Origin: Patiria pectinifera
Taxonomy: Eukaryota; Echinodermata; Asteroidea; Valvatida; Asterinidae
DNA: 64,000 nucleotides
NCBI GenBank assembly: GCA_029964075.1
Contig: CM057144.1
Span: 4,239,281 to 4,303,280 of the forward strand
Direction of reading: 5' to 3'
Of the stretch, positions 44,905 through 58,365 are shown piece by piece. Below the pieces are notes generated by a model that saw only the letters and a list, made by a program, of their open reading frames with translations, was not told the origin of the DNA and searched no databases. Made by a program: the position numbers and the translations under genes. Each line of letters begins with the position of its first letter. Position 1 is the stretch's first letter.

Positions 44905-46566
44905 CAGTGTTAAAATAGTCGAGTAATTCTCCACGAGTACGAGTACGAGCACTTTTCCACGAGTATGAGTACGAGTACGAGTACATTTCCATGGGTACAC
45001 ACAAGGCCGATTTTTTTTTAGGCCCTATACTACTAGGCACCAGTGTAGGCCCTACTCCGCACTATAGGCACCAGCCCCAGTTTGATGTACTAAACAAGAC
45101 GGGCAGGCCCTCAAATTGTTCGCAGGCCCTCAAATTTTTTCGTAGTGCCCCAATTTTTCGTAGGCCCTACTTGCCCTACTATTTTCCCCTGTACTAGGCA
45201 CAGTGCCTATACTGTGCCTATTTGATAAACCGGGCCTGGGTACATTATTTCCTAGTACTTTTCACACATTTAAGAAAAACGAGATAGTTCATATGATTAG
45301 CATAACACTTGTCTAAAAATTTGGGCCTCTCAATACTGTGTATGAGAACATGCAAAACAAGAAAATAGACTGGCACCTAAAACAACCAGTCCAACACAGC
45401 TTCAGTACTGCATCAATCAACCATGCCAAAAGAATTTAAGAAACACGTGGCATGGAGCGGGAACTAGTCTCAATTTACTACACATTTCTCCATAGTCAAG
45501 CCACCAGACTATTGAGACTGAATGAAGAGGTCAATCTTTTCAAATAGTTGGACCATGGTTGGACATGCATGAACCAGTCCAGTATTTAGCCCCATTTTGA
45601 AATCACTTGACTTCCCTCTCATGTGCAAAATATTGAAGAAAAGTCTCCTTTAAAAATTGAATTCAGTCTGCAAACTTGGTTGGTGAAATACTGAGGACAT
45701 TTTCTTTGCTCCAGTGGAATTCTTGGAGAAATTTGCTGGCTAAACTGTGAGTAAAGTGGGCCTGATTTGGTTTTGCACGTTTCAGAGCACTCCACTGAGA
45801 GCCCTGTCTGGCATAACACATGAACAAAGGTGAACCCTTTATTAAATCCAAACCAACCTATAATACTTATGTATCCAATGATCCCCCGCCCCCTCCTCCT
45901 CCCCCTCCCCTCCCCTCCCCACCCCTCCCCACCCCTCCCCCTCCCCAAAAAACAAGTGAGAGCCATGGATCAGTTTGATATTTGTTCTTTTAGATACATG
46001 TACAAGTTGAGTCACGCATTCGACACTCGATAGCAAATGTTTCAGGACATGAGTGAGACAAGATTATGGTTGAATAATGGTTGGTGATTGCTGTCTAATA
46101 GTTTAGGATTTCAATGAGCCCTTCATTTTTCCCAGCAAACCATCAAATGTTTTTATCTTGCAGGAGTCAATCCCTGTACATAGCTGTTTATTGTATCCAG
46201 TGTGAAACTATTAGCAATGTAGCTAGCTGTGCACAGATGAGATAATCAACTGTGTTCTGAACATGACTTCATTCAAGTCCACTTTCTTTCCATGTTTTAT
46301 TGCACTGTATTTTTAAGAGTATGGGTAGGCTAGGCCTACAAGTACTTTTCCATGAGTACGAGTATGAGTATACCACGAGTATCAATACCACGAGTATGAG
46401 TGCGAGTACTTTGCCACGAGTATGAGTGCAAGTACCGAGTTCAGTAATTTGTTTTCTTGTTATTACGGGTATGAGTACATTTTTTTTCCGTGAGTACGAG
46501 TACGGGTGACGAGTACACGGTACAGAAAAAAGTACTTGAGTACGAGTACGAGTACTAATACCACTG
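44905..46566. mobile_element. hAT element in the 5' UTR intron
   Basis: Ends CAGTGTTAAAATAGTCGAGT and ACTCG..TACTAATACCACTG with a perfect 8-bp duplication CTATAATG (44897-44904, 46567-46574). Subterminal GAGTACGAGTAC repeats at both ends. The middle (45.3-46.1 kb) shares sequence with 52.6-53.97 kb and contains a CCCCTCCCC tract. No transposase frame. Confidence 0.85.
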
Positions 46567-46962
46567 CTATAATGTTAATGTATACTGTACTTGCACCGTG
46601 CATTTTAGCGTGATCCGTGGCTTCAAACCTATCGGTTGCCTTATATTACCTGGTTACAAAAATGGAGATAAGCTCATTTACAAATTACAATTTGAATTGG
46701 GGTATCAAAATTGGTTGGTGAAATACTAAAAACCTCATAATTGTTCAATGCATAATGATTGCATGGTTGAAAATGTTTGAGCAATTTCGAACAGCGGGTA
46801 ATTAGCAAAACATTATTCATCCGTACTCGGGTTTTGAAAGCAATAAACCCGAGGGATTTGGCTTAAAGAGCAAGTCAAAAGAAAGAATTTCGAAGGAAGC
46901 TTAAGGATGCCAGACCAAATAGACAAACAGCCCAACAGACCAACATATTTAAGTCAACTTAC

Positions 46963-47035
46963 CTGTTGCAGTGATTTTACCACGGCCACTGACAGATTCA
47001 GACGAACACGACTGGTCCAGCTAGGCCTTTAATCA
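46963..47035 (-). other. Probable 5' UTR exon of the minus-strand gene
   Basis: On the minus strand a strong donor (CAACAG followed by GTAAGTTG) ends just above 46962, and coding exon 1 has an acceptor 8 bases before its ATG, so an upstream non-coding exon is required. This is the best donor in the stretch above exon 1. The upper boundary and the transcription start are not determined; a GATTAAAG tract near 47033 could be a weak TATA-like element. Inference from splice signals only. Confidence 0.4.
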
Positions 47036-49168
47036 CTTTGTTGTTCGCTCTTTCATAGCATAAAACGAGAACATGAGAAAGCCCAGTTAAAAAAACAGTT
47101 CAACATAACCAGAGGAAGTGCCTCACCAGGGCCGATTTCACATGGTTCAGGGCGCAGTCAAGTTTCCGCGGCACCTATAGCTAACTTTAAAATATCGCAC
47201 GTTCTATGGGAGTGAATTAAACGTACGTGATATTATGGGGGTCGCGCATCAAGGAATTCGGCCCGTGGAACATAATAACCTTGGTTTTGTTAGTTTGCCT
47301 ACAATGGTCTTTTGTTGGCTGAACTGAGGGGATTGAATTCGGTTCTATTATTTCCTGAACGGAGACCCGTGCACAGATTCCAGATATATTCACTTGTGTA
47401 GGAATTGCCTTTGGGTTAGGTCTCATGACAGGTAATACATATCAATGGGCAGTGAAGGTCTTTCATTTTCCTCATCAATGGCAATATGGCATAATGGATT
47501 ATTATTTTGCATGTATCCCAAAAGTAATCTACCTGTTAATAAAAGAAAACGTACTTGGATTGCAGATCGTTGCTGATGCATGGTACTAAACACCCCGTGA
47601 ATTAACTCCCCGTCTGGCTGGCATGATCTCAAAACGATCAGTCACTGATGAACGAAAGTAGTATAGCAGGAGCATTTGACCTCCATTTTCACAGGAGGAT
47701 CATGACCCTAGAAATATGAGGGTCATTGAGGGTCTCACGACGTCGACCCTTTAGGGTACGTGGTGTTCTAGCAAATGTTGGAGAGTCGTTGAGGTGCATG
47801 TTTGGTCCTGGCGAACGTCGATATCTGAGGGTCGTTATTGTAAATATATATTCAGTTTGATAATTGATTTTCACTGAACGGAAACTTCAACAGGATAGGT
47901 GTCGAACAATCTACTTTGGATTCTGAGTGGTCTTATTATTGGAAATATATAAACGTCTTTTAAACGAACAAAACGCATGGTAAGCAAAATGATTAACATT
48001 TGAGGGGAGCGGGGGGGGGGCAGAACAGCAGAGGCCGTTGAAGCTTAAAAAAACATGCAGATCGAGGGGTTTGTGATATTTGAGTGAAATGCGTGCTATA
48101 AAGAGGGTCCGGGGCCTGCCCCCTCCCCCATTATAAGGCAATTTGAGTATAACTGTAGGTCCAAATTTGAGTCAAATTTCATTTAGTTTTGCCCAATTTT
48201 AGTATTTAAAAAAATTCAGCCGCCCAACGGCGTACGTGCTTGCCCCCCCCCCCCCCGATCCGCTACTGAACAGTGACGAAAAAGTTCAGATATAAAGGGG
48301 TTGGTTTCGGTTCATGTCCCCCCCCCCACTTTTTAAAGTTGGTTCCCTCCCACATTTTTGTCCCCGAATAGAAATTGTTGCCTATTCATGTATCTGATTC
48401 TATAGCTCAGAATAGCTGATTTATAATGACTCCAAACGCGAAAATGAGGTTTAAATGATGATCTTTCACCCAAAAAAAAAGAATGGTTAGAAAACATGCA
48501 GGTGGTCAGAAGGTACCAGAGATCGTATCATATAGAACATTTAGAATCCAACATTTTTCGGGGCCCTTATGCGTGCCCCGAACCCACGCCGTTATGGCGT
48601 CGCGCTCGCAATTAGTTCCGGTCTGATCAAGGTACGTATGTCACACCCCCTTCACCCGCCCGCCCCTCCCCCTCCTCCCTCCCTCCCTCCTCCCCCACAC
48701 ACACACGTACACATGTTTATGGCGTTAATCGAGGATTTTCTATAGTATAGTCCCTCTTCATTTTATTCTCAGTATACTCTTAACTTTTTAGCATCGTATC
48801 AGCTCTCATTGGTTTTGTACACGTTTTCTAATGGAGGTTTACTATGTCAGGCTCGATTTACACCATAAACACGGACACACTTTTGAGAAGCGATTGACGC
48901 CCTTGAATTAAGGCATATAGCCTACTGCTGAAAGTTAAGCGGTCCATTGATGGTATAGAAGCATTCTTCATTTGTCTAAAATCATCATCCTGTATATTAA
49001 CCGACCCAGAAAAGGAGATTACCCTCAAAATCCTCCTTCACTGTGCAGTGCGCATCTCAAGGTCGGGGAACAAAACTTGCAGTTGTGAAAGAAGGACACC
49101 AAGGACGCAAGGTGGGATCAAAGTGTGAAACAGGTAAACAACCCTTAGAAAATCTGGGTAGCTGACAC
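47036..49168. other. Intergenic, divergent space, first part
   Basis: No exon was recognised. Contains C-rich and poly-C tracts at 48245, 48320 and 48650-48710 and decayed repeat fragments. Promoter elements of the minus-strand gene should lie near its start but none is clear. Confidence 0.4.
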
Positions 49169-49170
49169 TA

Positions 49171-49620
49171 CAGGGTGAGTAAAAATAAAGATGTCGGGAC
49201 TATTGTTTTAGTGAAGTTCTGCATGTAGCACTTTTAAAATCTAGGATATGAAAGCCCAATTCATAAGATTTCTTTTATTTCAAGAATCATTCAAATCATT
49301 CGTGTACTTTTCAAGTTACGGAGTTTTAAGCACAACCGCCGTTTTATGGTTCTGTCCACAGATCACAAAAAAAAGTTCAGTGTTCTTTCAGCAAAACGAA
49401 AACAAATCACATAAGGATGTGTGTGAATTGTTTTCGTTTTGCTGCAAGAACACACACCTGAACTTGAAAAGTACATGAGTGATTTAAATGATTCTTGTAC
49501 CAAAAGAAAGCTTATGAATTGGGCTTTCATATCCGAGATTCTGAAAGTGCTACATGCGGAACTTCACTAAAACAATGGTCCCGACATTTGGGCTTTGGGT
49601 TTTTTTTTTTACTCACCCTG
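49171..49620. mobile_element. Palindromic TA-target MITE, copy D (best preserved)
   Basis: Ends CAGGGTGAGTAAAAA and ACTCACCCTG with TA at 49169-49170 and 49621-49622. Arms fold around GTGTTCTTTCAGCAAAACGA. Confidence 0.85.
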
Positions 49621-50264
49621 TATATCTTTTGAGATTTGTTCGCCCACTGGCATAACAATTGGGTCCAACTTTATTGCATGGGCACTCAGTTTTTTTTTTA
49701 TTTTAACAATAAACATGTCATATTTGCCTTTCCCTAATAAATTCTGAATGGGGGCACACGGGAGTGGGGACTCAGGGTAACAGGTATCGAATGGGGTGGG
49801 GACACGTCCCTTCCCCTTCAGTTGTTCCAAGTTGGTTACGGCATGGAGCTATACGGCAACTGGCAAGATTTCATTGGTATTGTTTAAGTGAATGAGTCCT
49901 GCCGCCTTAGAACAGGTATAATGGATCCGCGCGGAATTCAAAACTGAGTGGGCAACACAATTTATTGGTAAAGGCAGTTTTCTTTGCCCCATATGGTTCA
50001 TGATTCATTATTTTAAAAAATGTTCTTAATAAGAGTTTCAAATTTCTCTTTTGCTTTTGTTGCTCATTGCTCTAGGCTTGAAGCTTACAACATATGATTT
50101 ATTTGTTACTTGAAAATTAGAGCAAGAAGGTAAGAGTCGTCCGTCGCCAACAATCTTCAGCTTAAAAAAAATCTTACAGAATAAAATCCATATCAATTTG
50201 GAACTGAAGATCCATTTTGTTAACTTCCTTACTACACCAATTGCAACTCTTTTTTTTTTTACTA

Positions 50265-50600
50265 AACTGTAGGGGGCACTGTGTGATCCAACGGTGGAGC
50301 ACAGGATTACTAATCGTGAGATTGTGGGTTCGAGCCCCGCCGTGGCCATGCGTGTTGTGTCCTTGAGTAAGGCACTTAACCTCAATAATTATTCTCTCAA
50401 CCCAGGAGTTAAATAGTATCGGCATTATTCAATGCTGGGAAGGTAACATACTCGTTGCGGATCGGAAGTGTTGCGATCCCCAGTTCCCATACAGCAGCAT
50501 TTCATGGACTCGACGGAGTCTAACTGACCCAATCGCTTCGAAAGAGATATGGGCACTACGTTCCTGTGAACCCTAGTACTAAACTGTTCCCAGCTCCTTT
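50265..50600 (+). mobile_element. tRNA-derived SINE
   Basis: Head TGATCCAACGGTGGAGCACA, B box GGGTTCGAGCCCCG, body GTAAGGCACTTAACCTCAAT. A body fragment recurs at 35580-35740 and a head-to-body fragment at 32760-32870. Confidence 0.75.
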
Positions 50601-50699
50601 CGTTTATAGGCCAACACGTTTTACAAACTGAGATCGATCCGCTTGTCAAACGAGGGCATATTGTTCCCTTGTGTACGCTGTACTTTTGATATAAATTAA

Positions 50700-51330
50700 G
50701 CGTCCTATGCATCGGCGGCGGAACTTTTAAAAGTGGGGGGGCAAGGTCAGTTTACTGTCCCGGAGCAGAATAAAAAAAAAAAAAAAGCAAAAAAAAAAAA
50801 GTGTGAAGTTGGTCCGAAACGAGTGTGACCGTAATGTCTCTGCTAACCTATGCATGTGGACTATTCCTATATCCCTATTTTATTTTTTTTTAATTTATTT
50901 TTTTTTTTTTGTGTCGCCATACTTACTTATATAAAGCCTAAAATTGCCCCGCACCCCAACCAGGTGTCAATCGCTTTGCAAAAGTGGGGAACATACCTTG
51001 ATCAGAACTGATGCGTGCGTGAGCGAGCCCTTGAGGTGTGGCTGGGTTCGGGGCCCGCTTAAGGGCCCCGAAAAAAAGATGCTAGATGCTGCTGTGCGAT
51101 TCTGACCACTTTAATTTTTACTTTAACAGCAATTTTCTTTTTTAAAGAGCATACATAGTACATATAATAATTAATAGGCCCGATAAAAAAAAATCTTTTT
51201 AAATCTTTTTTTTTTCTTCTTTTTTTTTTTTAAATTAATTAACTTAAAAAAAAAAAAAAAGGCAAATAAAAGTGGGGTCAAAAAAGTGGGGGTGGGGGCT
51301 CTCTGCCCCGTGCCCCCGCCCCGGTGGTCC
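50700..51330. other. A/T-run-rich intergenic stretch
   Basis: Poly-A and poly-T blocks at 50770-50810, 50880-50910 and 51190-51260 and repeated AAAGTGGGG fragments. Nothing coding. Confidence 0.4.
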
Positions 51331-51966
51331 TATGCACCATTAAATACCTTGCACACACTAGCGTAGGGCACGTTATGGCCAGAACCATGTTTTCCAGGCC
51401 GAGCAAATGGCCTCAAGATTAGCACTTTGTTCTTCTGTTCCTTGCTCTGTGATTGAACCATGGAGGCTATTCCTTCCTCCATGATTGAACCATAGAGAAA
51501 GGACACCCGGATGTCCCCGTACCTTCAGCTCGTTGATGATAATGGACCTATTATGTGTTCTTGCGCAGGGGCAAACAGACTGACACAGAAATCCACGCTT
51601 GGCCTGGCCCGTCGTGGCCTTGATAACTTCCGAGTGCACACGGATAGTTGGTCGACCAACCAGTCATCACCTTGTGTGAAATTTGTTTGCTCAAATACCG
51701 TACTACATGCCTTAGTATAGGCCTACATGCCAAACCAGTGAGCTAACGCAAAACTTACAGTGAGCAACCGGCGCTGTAATGTCCGGTTTATGTGTATTAT
51801 GTTGTCCCGTCCATTCCACGAACTGAACTGAAGACGAATTTGCTTCACCAAACGACTGCTCTGAGATTGGGTAAGTGGCCTTTCAGCCAATGTGATTTCT
51901 TCTTGCGAGAATTGAACCAACGGGACATGACTTCCAATTTAGAGCAATGTAGAAGTATGCTTGACT

Positions 51967-52538
51967 TTAGCCCCATAAGTGTGGCCAATTTACTGGACTA
52001 CCTCCGTAAATAAAGGCCACACTTCCACCATGTACAAAAACATGTCGAACTTTGTCAGATCCTGCGGTACGAAGTATATAGCAGTAAAAATGTGTCTGCA
52101 CTAGCCCCATAAATGTGGCCAATTTACTGGACTACCTCCGTAAACATAGGCCACACATCCACATGTACAAAAACGTGTCGCACTTTGTCAAATTTGGGGT
52201 TTTTTTTGCTTTAGAAGCATCCTCTTTATTAGGCTAATCAGAAAGTGCTGCCCTTTTCAGATGTCTAATTTTTGTGAAATTTCATGTTGAAATTTTGATA
52301 CGCAAACGTGTGCAAATGAATCTGGAAATTTCACAAAAAATAGACATCTGAAAAAGGCAGCACTTTCTGATTAGCCTATAAAAAAGGTGAATATGCCTTT
52401 TAAGCCAAAAAAATCTACAAACTAAGCCTAAATGTGAAAATCAAAATTTGACAAAGTTCGACATGTTTTTGTACATGGTGGAAGTGTGGCCTTTATTTAC
52501 GGAGGTAGTCCAGTAAATTGGCCACATTTATGGGGCTA
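51967..52538. mobile_element. Long fold-back element
   Basis: TAGCCCCATAAGTGTGGCCA at the left is inverted at the right end (TGGCCACATTTATGGGGCTA), with pairing through GGACTACCTCCGTAAATAAA and the inner AATCAGAAAGTGCTGCC block. The left arm is present twice in tandem (51967 and 52098). Confidence 0.85.
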
Positions 52539-52639
52539 TGTGGACTTATAAAAGAGGTATTTTTTTGGCTGGTCTCATCAAGTTAGGTAAAATGTCTAGC
52601 CCTCTTTACTATGGAGCTATATTGTACTGAATGCTAAGT

Positions 52640-53970
52640 CCGAATTTTTGGACTCTGAACACTGTGTATGAGCAATATGGTATGGGAGCTCCAAAACTTA
52701 CGGTTTTGAAAACATGCAATTCAAAAAAATAGACTGGCACCTGAAACAACCAGTCCAACAACCCTTCAGTACAGCATTAATCAACTGTGCCAACAGAATC
52801 ATTTCACACGTCTGGTGTTACCGAGTCTCTATTTCTACACATTTTTTCCTTAGTCAGACTAATGACACTGAATGAAGAGGTCAGTCTTTTCAAATAGTTG
52901 GACCATGGTTGGACATATACCAGTCTAGTTTTTGGCAATTCACTTGACTTCCTTCTCGTGTGCAAAATATTGACGAACTGTCTCCTTTACCAATCGAGTT
53001 GAGTCTTCAAACTTGGTTGGTGAAATAATGACCTTTTCTTTGCCCAATTAAAATTTTGGAGAATTTTGCTGGCTAAATTAATATGAGAGTGAGTAAAGAT
53101 ATGAATTTTGCTGGCTAAATTAATATAAGTGTGAGTAAATATGGCCTGATTTCGTTCAAGTGCATGTTTTTCAGCACTCAAAGTCCCATTCTGGTCCTAG
53201 CTTTGCCAGCCATGGAAAAGCCCCCCCCCACCCCCAAAAAAGGAAGAAAAATAAAGAGAAAAAAGAAAAGAAAAAGAGGCACGAAGTCATAGTGGTGTAA
53301 ATTTAATGGGTTGTGGGGGGGGGGGGCAAAATGTCCCTGCCCCCCTCTAAAACTGATAAATCGAGAATGTGTTGAGAAATACAGGCATTTTTTTTGCAAA
53401 CATATGTTTTGCCCCCCTCTAGAAAAAATCCTGGCGACGCCCATGTTGCCAGCTTATGCATGTAGTCCTCTGTACTGACTGACTGATCGACTGACTGACC
53501 GACACTTTTGAATTAGACTGGTTACCCGCACTGATTGTCTTGTGCATTACACGGGTTATACGCAGATCGATTTGGACCTTTTTAGTGCAGAAAAACGTAC
53601 ACACAAAATCAGGCGAACTTTACTCACCATTTGGCTGACAAAATTCCCCAAAAGTTTCAAGAGGAAAAGACAAGGTCCTCAGTATTTCACCAGCCAAGTT
53701 TGGGGTCTCAATTCAATGAAAGGACACCTTTCTTCTACCATTTGCTCTTGAGAGTGAACTTGAACCCTGAGACTATAATGGCAACTTTTTGAAATAAAAG
53801 GGTGATCATTCAGTATTTCTTTTGATACAGTCGATTGATGCAGTACTATTGAGTGTTGGACCCTGGAGGAAGGAATAGTTGGACTGGATGTTTCATTGTG
53901 CCAGTCTGTTTTCTTGTATGCTTGTTTTCACTACTCTTCTTCGGGCCTGCACAAGTATTGAGAGGCCCAC
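52640..53970. repeat. Inverted dispersed repeat related to the inside of the 44.9-kb hAT element
   Basis: Segments such as AATAGACTGGCACCTGAAAC and CAAACTTGGTTGGTGAAATA match 45.36-45.72 kb, and 53.6-53.97 kb carries them in reverse. A homopolymer-C/G repeat sits in the middle (53.2-53.4 kb). Confidence 0.6.
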
Positions 53971-54886
53971 ATTTTCGGACTACGTATCTCACGAGACTTG
54001 CCTATCATGTACGTGATGTAGTATCTGGATGCAACCTTGCAAATAAATTCCCATAGACACTAGTGCTAAATGCCCATGCTTCAAAATTCTTTTAAAAAAT
54101 ACTCAGAACTTTCACAGGTATTATTCAGCAGAAAAATGATGATAAACATGTGATCTTTCTTTTTTTTTTTTTTTTTTTTTGGGTTGTGACATGACGAGAT
54201 TTTCTTCTCACCCAAAGAAGACGACCGACCCCTGTTTTAAGAAAAAAAAAAAAAAAAAAAAAGCCAAAAAAAAAAACCCCCAAAACAGGCAAAATAAAAA
54301 GCCCAATAGCATCCAAAAATAGCAAAAAAAAAAAATTAAAGAAAGGCCAGCCGTTCATTACCATATCTCTTCAATCTCTTCTTTAATTTCCCAAGAACTC
54401 TCTAATCAGAACTCTATAATAGATATTTTTTTGAGTATAACTTTTTATTCATGAGCTCGGCGGATGGATGGATGTGCATTTACTTGTGCCATCTACGCAA
54501 CATGTGAATTAGTCTGGCTCCACTTGCTTCACGTTCTTTCACAATGCATTGTTTAGGCAATAAGTCAAGTCTCCAATATACATTTTAAAATTTCCATCAC
54601 GTTCCCATGCACTATTATAAGCCGTTCTGATTTAATTGAATACAATTGTGTGCGTACCTGGCTTTGGCAGGCTACCCTAGCCTTGTTGTCTTATCATGAC
54701 CATGTTTGGTCTCACCATGTCTCTCTGCAATTACTCCAAATATCCAAAAACACGCCCCCTTTTGAAAGATATGTTGGTGAAGCCTTATGTATTCGTGCTT
54801 TTATTCCTCCTTATGAATACTCTTTTGGGAGAAGTTGACGGATACGCGTACGGTGCATGCCAAATTGTTGTTGCTACACACTCAAC

Positions 54887-55319
54887 CAAAAAAAGAAAGT
54901 TCCCCTTAATACTTTTTTGTCTAACTCAAAAATTCAGGCTACTGGGCACATCTTGCTCAAATTACGACTAATCAGTACAGAAATTCCTTAGCAATCCAGC
55001 CATACTCTTTATTGGCCCCAAAAAATTGATCATGTGTACAACATTATGAAATTTATGACAAAATGGTACCGAAAAAAAGTTACACTTTTGTATGCGTGCA
55101 AGGTGTGTGAGTGTGAACCACAACTTTCTTCGGCATCATTTGTCATAAATTGCATAAATTCGTACACATTAACACTGCTTTGGGGCCAAATAAAGAGGCT
55201 GGATTGCTAAGGAATTTCTGTACTGATTAGTCTTTATTTGAGCAAGAGGCGCTCAGTAGTTTTTGAGTTAGACAAAAAGAATTGGAGGGGGCCGGGGGGC
55301 TTTCTTTTTTGGTTGAGTG
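54887..55319. mobile_element. TA-target MITE with CACTCAACC ends, copy 1
   Basis: Ends CACACTCAACCAAAAAAAG and TTTTTTGGTTGAGTG flanked by TA. Arms pair through GCAATCCAGCCATACTC and GGAATTTCTGTACTGAT. Confidence 0.8.
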
Positions 55320-56587
55320 TATAAAACCGGCATTATTGGCTGACAACCATTTTACGGTTAATCCGCAAGCATTCCGTAATGCGAAAGCTTAACTCACTAG
55401 CTGTTGACAATGACAGTCATTGTTGTCGGTTGCTACGGTACAGTTTACGGTCCACAAATTCAATATAGAACTGGCCTTAAAATTGAGACGTTGTCTCTCA
55501 GCCTTTGTCGGATATGGCATTGGTACTGGGCAAATATTAATTCTGTACTCACACCGCGGTATCATAAAACGGGCGGACATGGTAGTGGGCGTGCTATATG
55601 CATCAGTTGCTTTTCATGCATTATGTTCGTTTCCAATAACCACTCTAAATCCAAAGAAGAAAGTTCAACACCGTAACCTGTTGAAGTTCCAACTTTAGTG
55701 GATAATATACTTTTCGAGAATACAGTGGAAAAAAAACACGCATATATCCTTTTGAACACGAAACACGATTGCGTGAATAGTACTCATTATCCCAAAACCA
55801 AAAACAAAATCAGTCAGTTGAATGATCGTTGAAAATCGCCTCCATTTACAACAAGCCAGACGGGTTTTTTTCACACGGGTGTTATAGTAGGAGTTCATGC
55901 ATCTTTAATCCAGGTACGCTTTTTGCATGTATAATTTGGTAGGTTACTTTTGGGGGTAAATGCACATTTGCCTTTGAGTGGGAAAAGTCTTAATGACAAC
56001 CTGAACCGGACACTTTATGAGGAATTTAATCAAATTAAAACTATTGCAACTAATCCATTGGTCGCATGCCTTTATTATGTCTCCTCATGAATTATTGGAC
56101 AAATGGATCAAAATCCAATGCAGAGGTAAAAAGCAAAGCGTAAAGGGGACGAACCTATGTTGCGGAGTGCCCATCTCTCTTTCGTTATGCGCCTATCAAT
56201 TGTCCCCCCCACGGGCTGCCCCACCCAAGACGTGGGGATTGTCACTTTTGAAGTGACTAAATCCCCACCCCTCGGGCAAAATTTAAGTGACAATCCCTGA
56301 CCAAGCCCCTACATATTTACGTGGGGCGCACTAGTGAATGCCTTTCCATGTAGTACGCCGATGTTAACAATGTAATTTGAGTGACCAAAATCCCCACCCT
56401 GGGGCATGAAAAACGTGACCAAATCCCGACATCGGACCTGCGGCAGGGGGGGGGGGGGGGGGGAGGAGGGAACATAGGCGCATTAGCGATTGGGCCAGAC
56501 TCATATGCTGCTGTGGGGGATCGCCACACCTCCTCCACAGCGAGTCTGTTACCTTCCCATCATTGAATAATGCCGGTACCCATTTAA

Positions 56588-57067
56588 AGGAATATACATC
56601 ATTTGCTTTTGCTGTAATTTTCAGAAATGGATGGAATTGGGGGGTTGGAAATACATAGCAAGTATAGTTACACTGACTTTTTTGAGGTTTTGGGTTCGAA
56701 AATGCTATAAAAACCAAAAAAAACCAATCATTTTCCTGTAGTCTGGTTCCCTGACTCCGTATAAGAAGAAACAGAGCAGTTTACATACATTGGGGAATTG
56801 TAAGGTCAGGGAACCAGTCTAGCTGGCTTGTACCCGTTCATAGGTGTGTAATCGATTGCAAACAAGTGCGATGGTCAATTGGTGCCAGTATTTGAACGCT
56901 GGTCGGCCGACCAGCGTTAAATACCACTTTTCTTGAAAATGTCAGTATACCAGGTGCTATGATTTTACAGGATGCTTTACACTGTCATTCACTAACAGTC
57001 CAGCAAGGTATTTCAAAATGATTTGGTAGTTTTATTTTTTGATGTTTGCAAATGTTGTATTTTCCCT
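56588..57067. mobile_element. TTAA-target MITE, copy 1
   Basis: TTAA at 56584-56587 and 57068-57071 bounds ends AAGGAATATACATCATTTGC and GCAAATGTTGTATTTTCCC. Inner palindrome GCTGGTCGGCCGACCAGC. Inverted relative to the copy at 59824. Confidence 0.8.
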
Positions 57068-57399
57068 TTAACACCTGGGTTGAGAGGAGGTAAATCGCCT
57101 TACCCAAGGGCACAACTGTGCAGAGCATGAACAGTTATTGAACTTTTTCTCAAGGGTCTCGACTTTTTGACCCCCTGGTATCCTCGGTGAGCGTAGAAGG
57201 AAAGAAAATGCGCGTACGGTTGGTAGTATTACCTCCAAACGTGTAAACAGGTGTACATCAATAATTTATGTAGGATTGTGATCATTGTGTGCTAATGGTT
57301 TAATACAATGGTAACAAGACACTCCTCGAACTGCCGACTTGAATTCCAGATTATTCAATTTCTGCTTCGATCCTTTGTAATTGGAGACCTTCTCTGCAG

Positions 57400-57625
57400 T
57401 TGTGGAGATCTGGGATTACTCTAGGCCCTGGGTGGGACGCTAGTCCATCGCAGGTTATTCCTCTAATGTCGGTACCCATTTATACCCCTGGGTGGAGAGA
57501 GGCAAGTGGGGGTGAAGTGGCTTGCCCAAGGACGAAACATTATGACCAGCAGCTGGATTCGAACCACTGACCCTCTGATCATGAGTCATGAACCTAGCCG
57601 CATGGCCACAACCCCGGGGTTGGGC
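57400..57625 (-). mobile_element. tRNA-derived SINE (minus), partial
   Basis: Matches the 28.5-kb SINE (GGGTGGAGAGAGGCAAGTGG; GCTGGATTCGAACCACTGAC) and is older, with a decayed A box. Confidence 0.7.
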
Positions 57626-57629
57626 ACGC

Positions 57630-58365
57630 CGAAAAAATGTAGTCGTTGAGCAGTGCATGAAAAAAAATCGCACTGCGATGAATTGTTCATGTATAATTTG
57701 TCTCGCCTGTCTGTCTGATGTCTGTCTGATGTCTATGTCTTTCACTTTCCTCTGAGGTCACGGTTGGCACCTTAAAAAAAAAAAGATTTGTTTTTCGGTT
57801 ATTTTTTTTGGGGGGGGCAAATTTGTTTCTTTCAGACTGAAAACTTAAATATTTCAACATTATCTCTATGAAAACTGCCCAAACGTACCACTTTTACGTA
57901 AAACATAACGTTGATGATGAAAAATGTGGCACAATTGCTTTAATAGGGTTGACCACGCCCACTTAGGGTCAACATGCAAATTGAGGCCAAAGAAAATGTT
58001 CGTATATGACTTTACCCGGCTAGCGGGTGCCGAGAACCCGCTGAGTACAACACAATTGGACGTTAATTTCCAGCATCTCGTAATTCAAACATCGGTTTTA
58101 TTTACACTAGTTTGTTTGCACGGAGTACATTCAGACAGCAATAACAATAATTTAAACCAAATAACACGCAGGGTGTGGTAGTTTTATTGTTAAATATAGT
58201 AGGCCCTATATTTTTCTTCCAAATTAAGGCTTATTCACATCGAGCAAATCCATTAATTCGTGTCTTTCAGCACAACCCGCGGACAAGCCTATACCTCGGA
58301 TTGAAATTAGTCAACTAACAACAAAAGATATATCCAAATTGTCAAGTATGTTTTATTTCCTGCAG
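57630..58365. other. Upstream region of the plus-strand gene
   Basis: No repeat family or exon was recognised. It includes a GGCCAATGG-free, TATA-poor sequence with an ATTGGACG and GGTTGACCACGCCCAC at 57950. Promoter location cannot be fixed from sequence alone. Confidence 0.3.

Noticed and set aside
45619..46036. Gly/Arg-rich open frames of up to 115 codons near 45.9 kb
   Set aside because: Produced by a CCCCTCCCC tract inside a hAT element.
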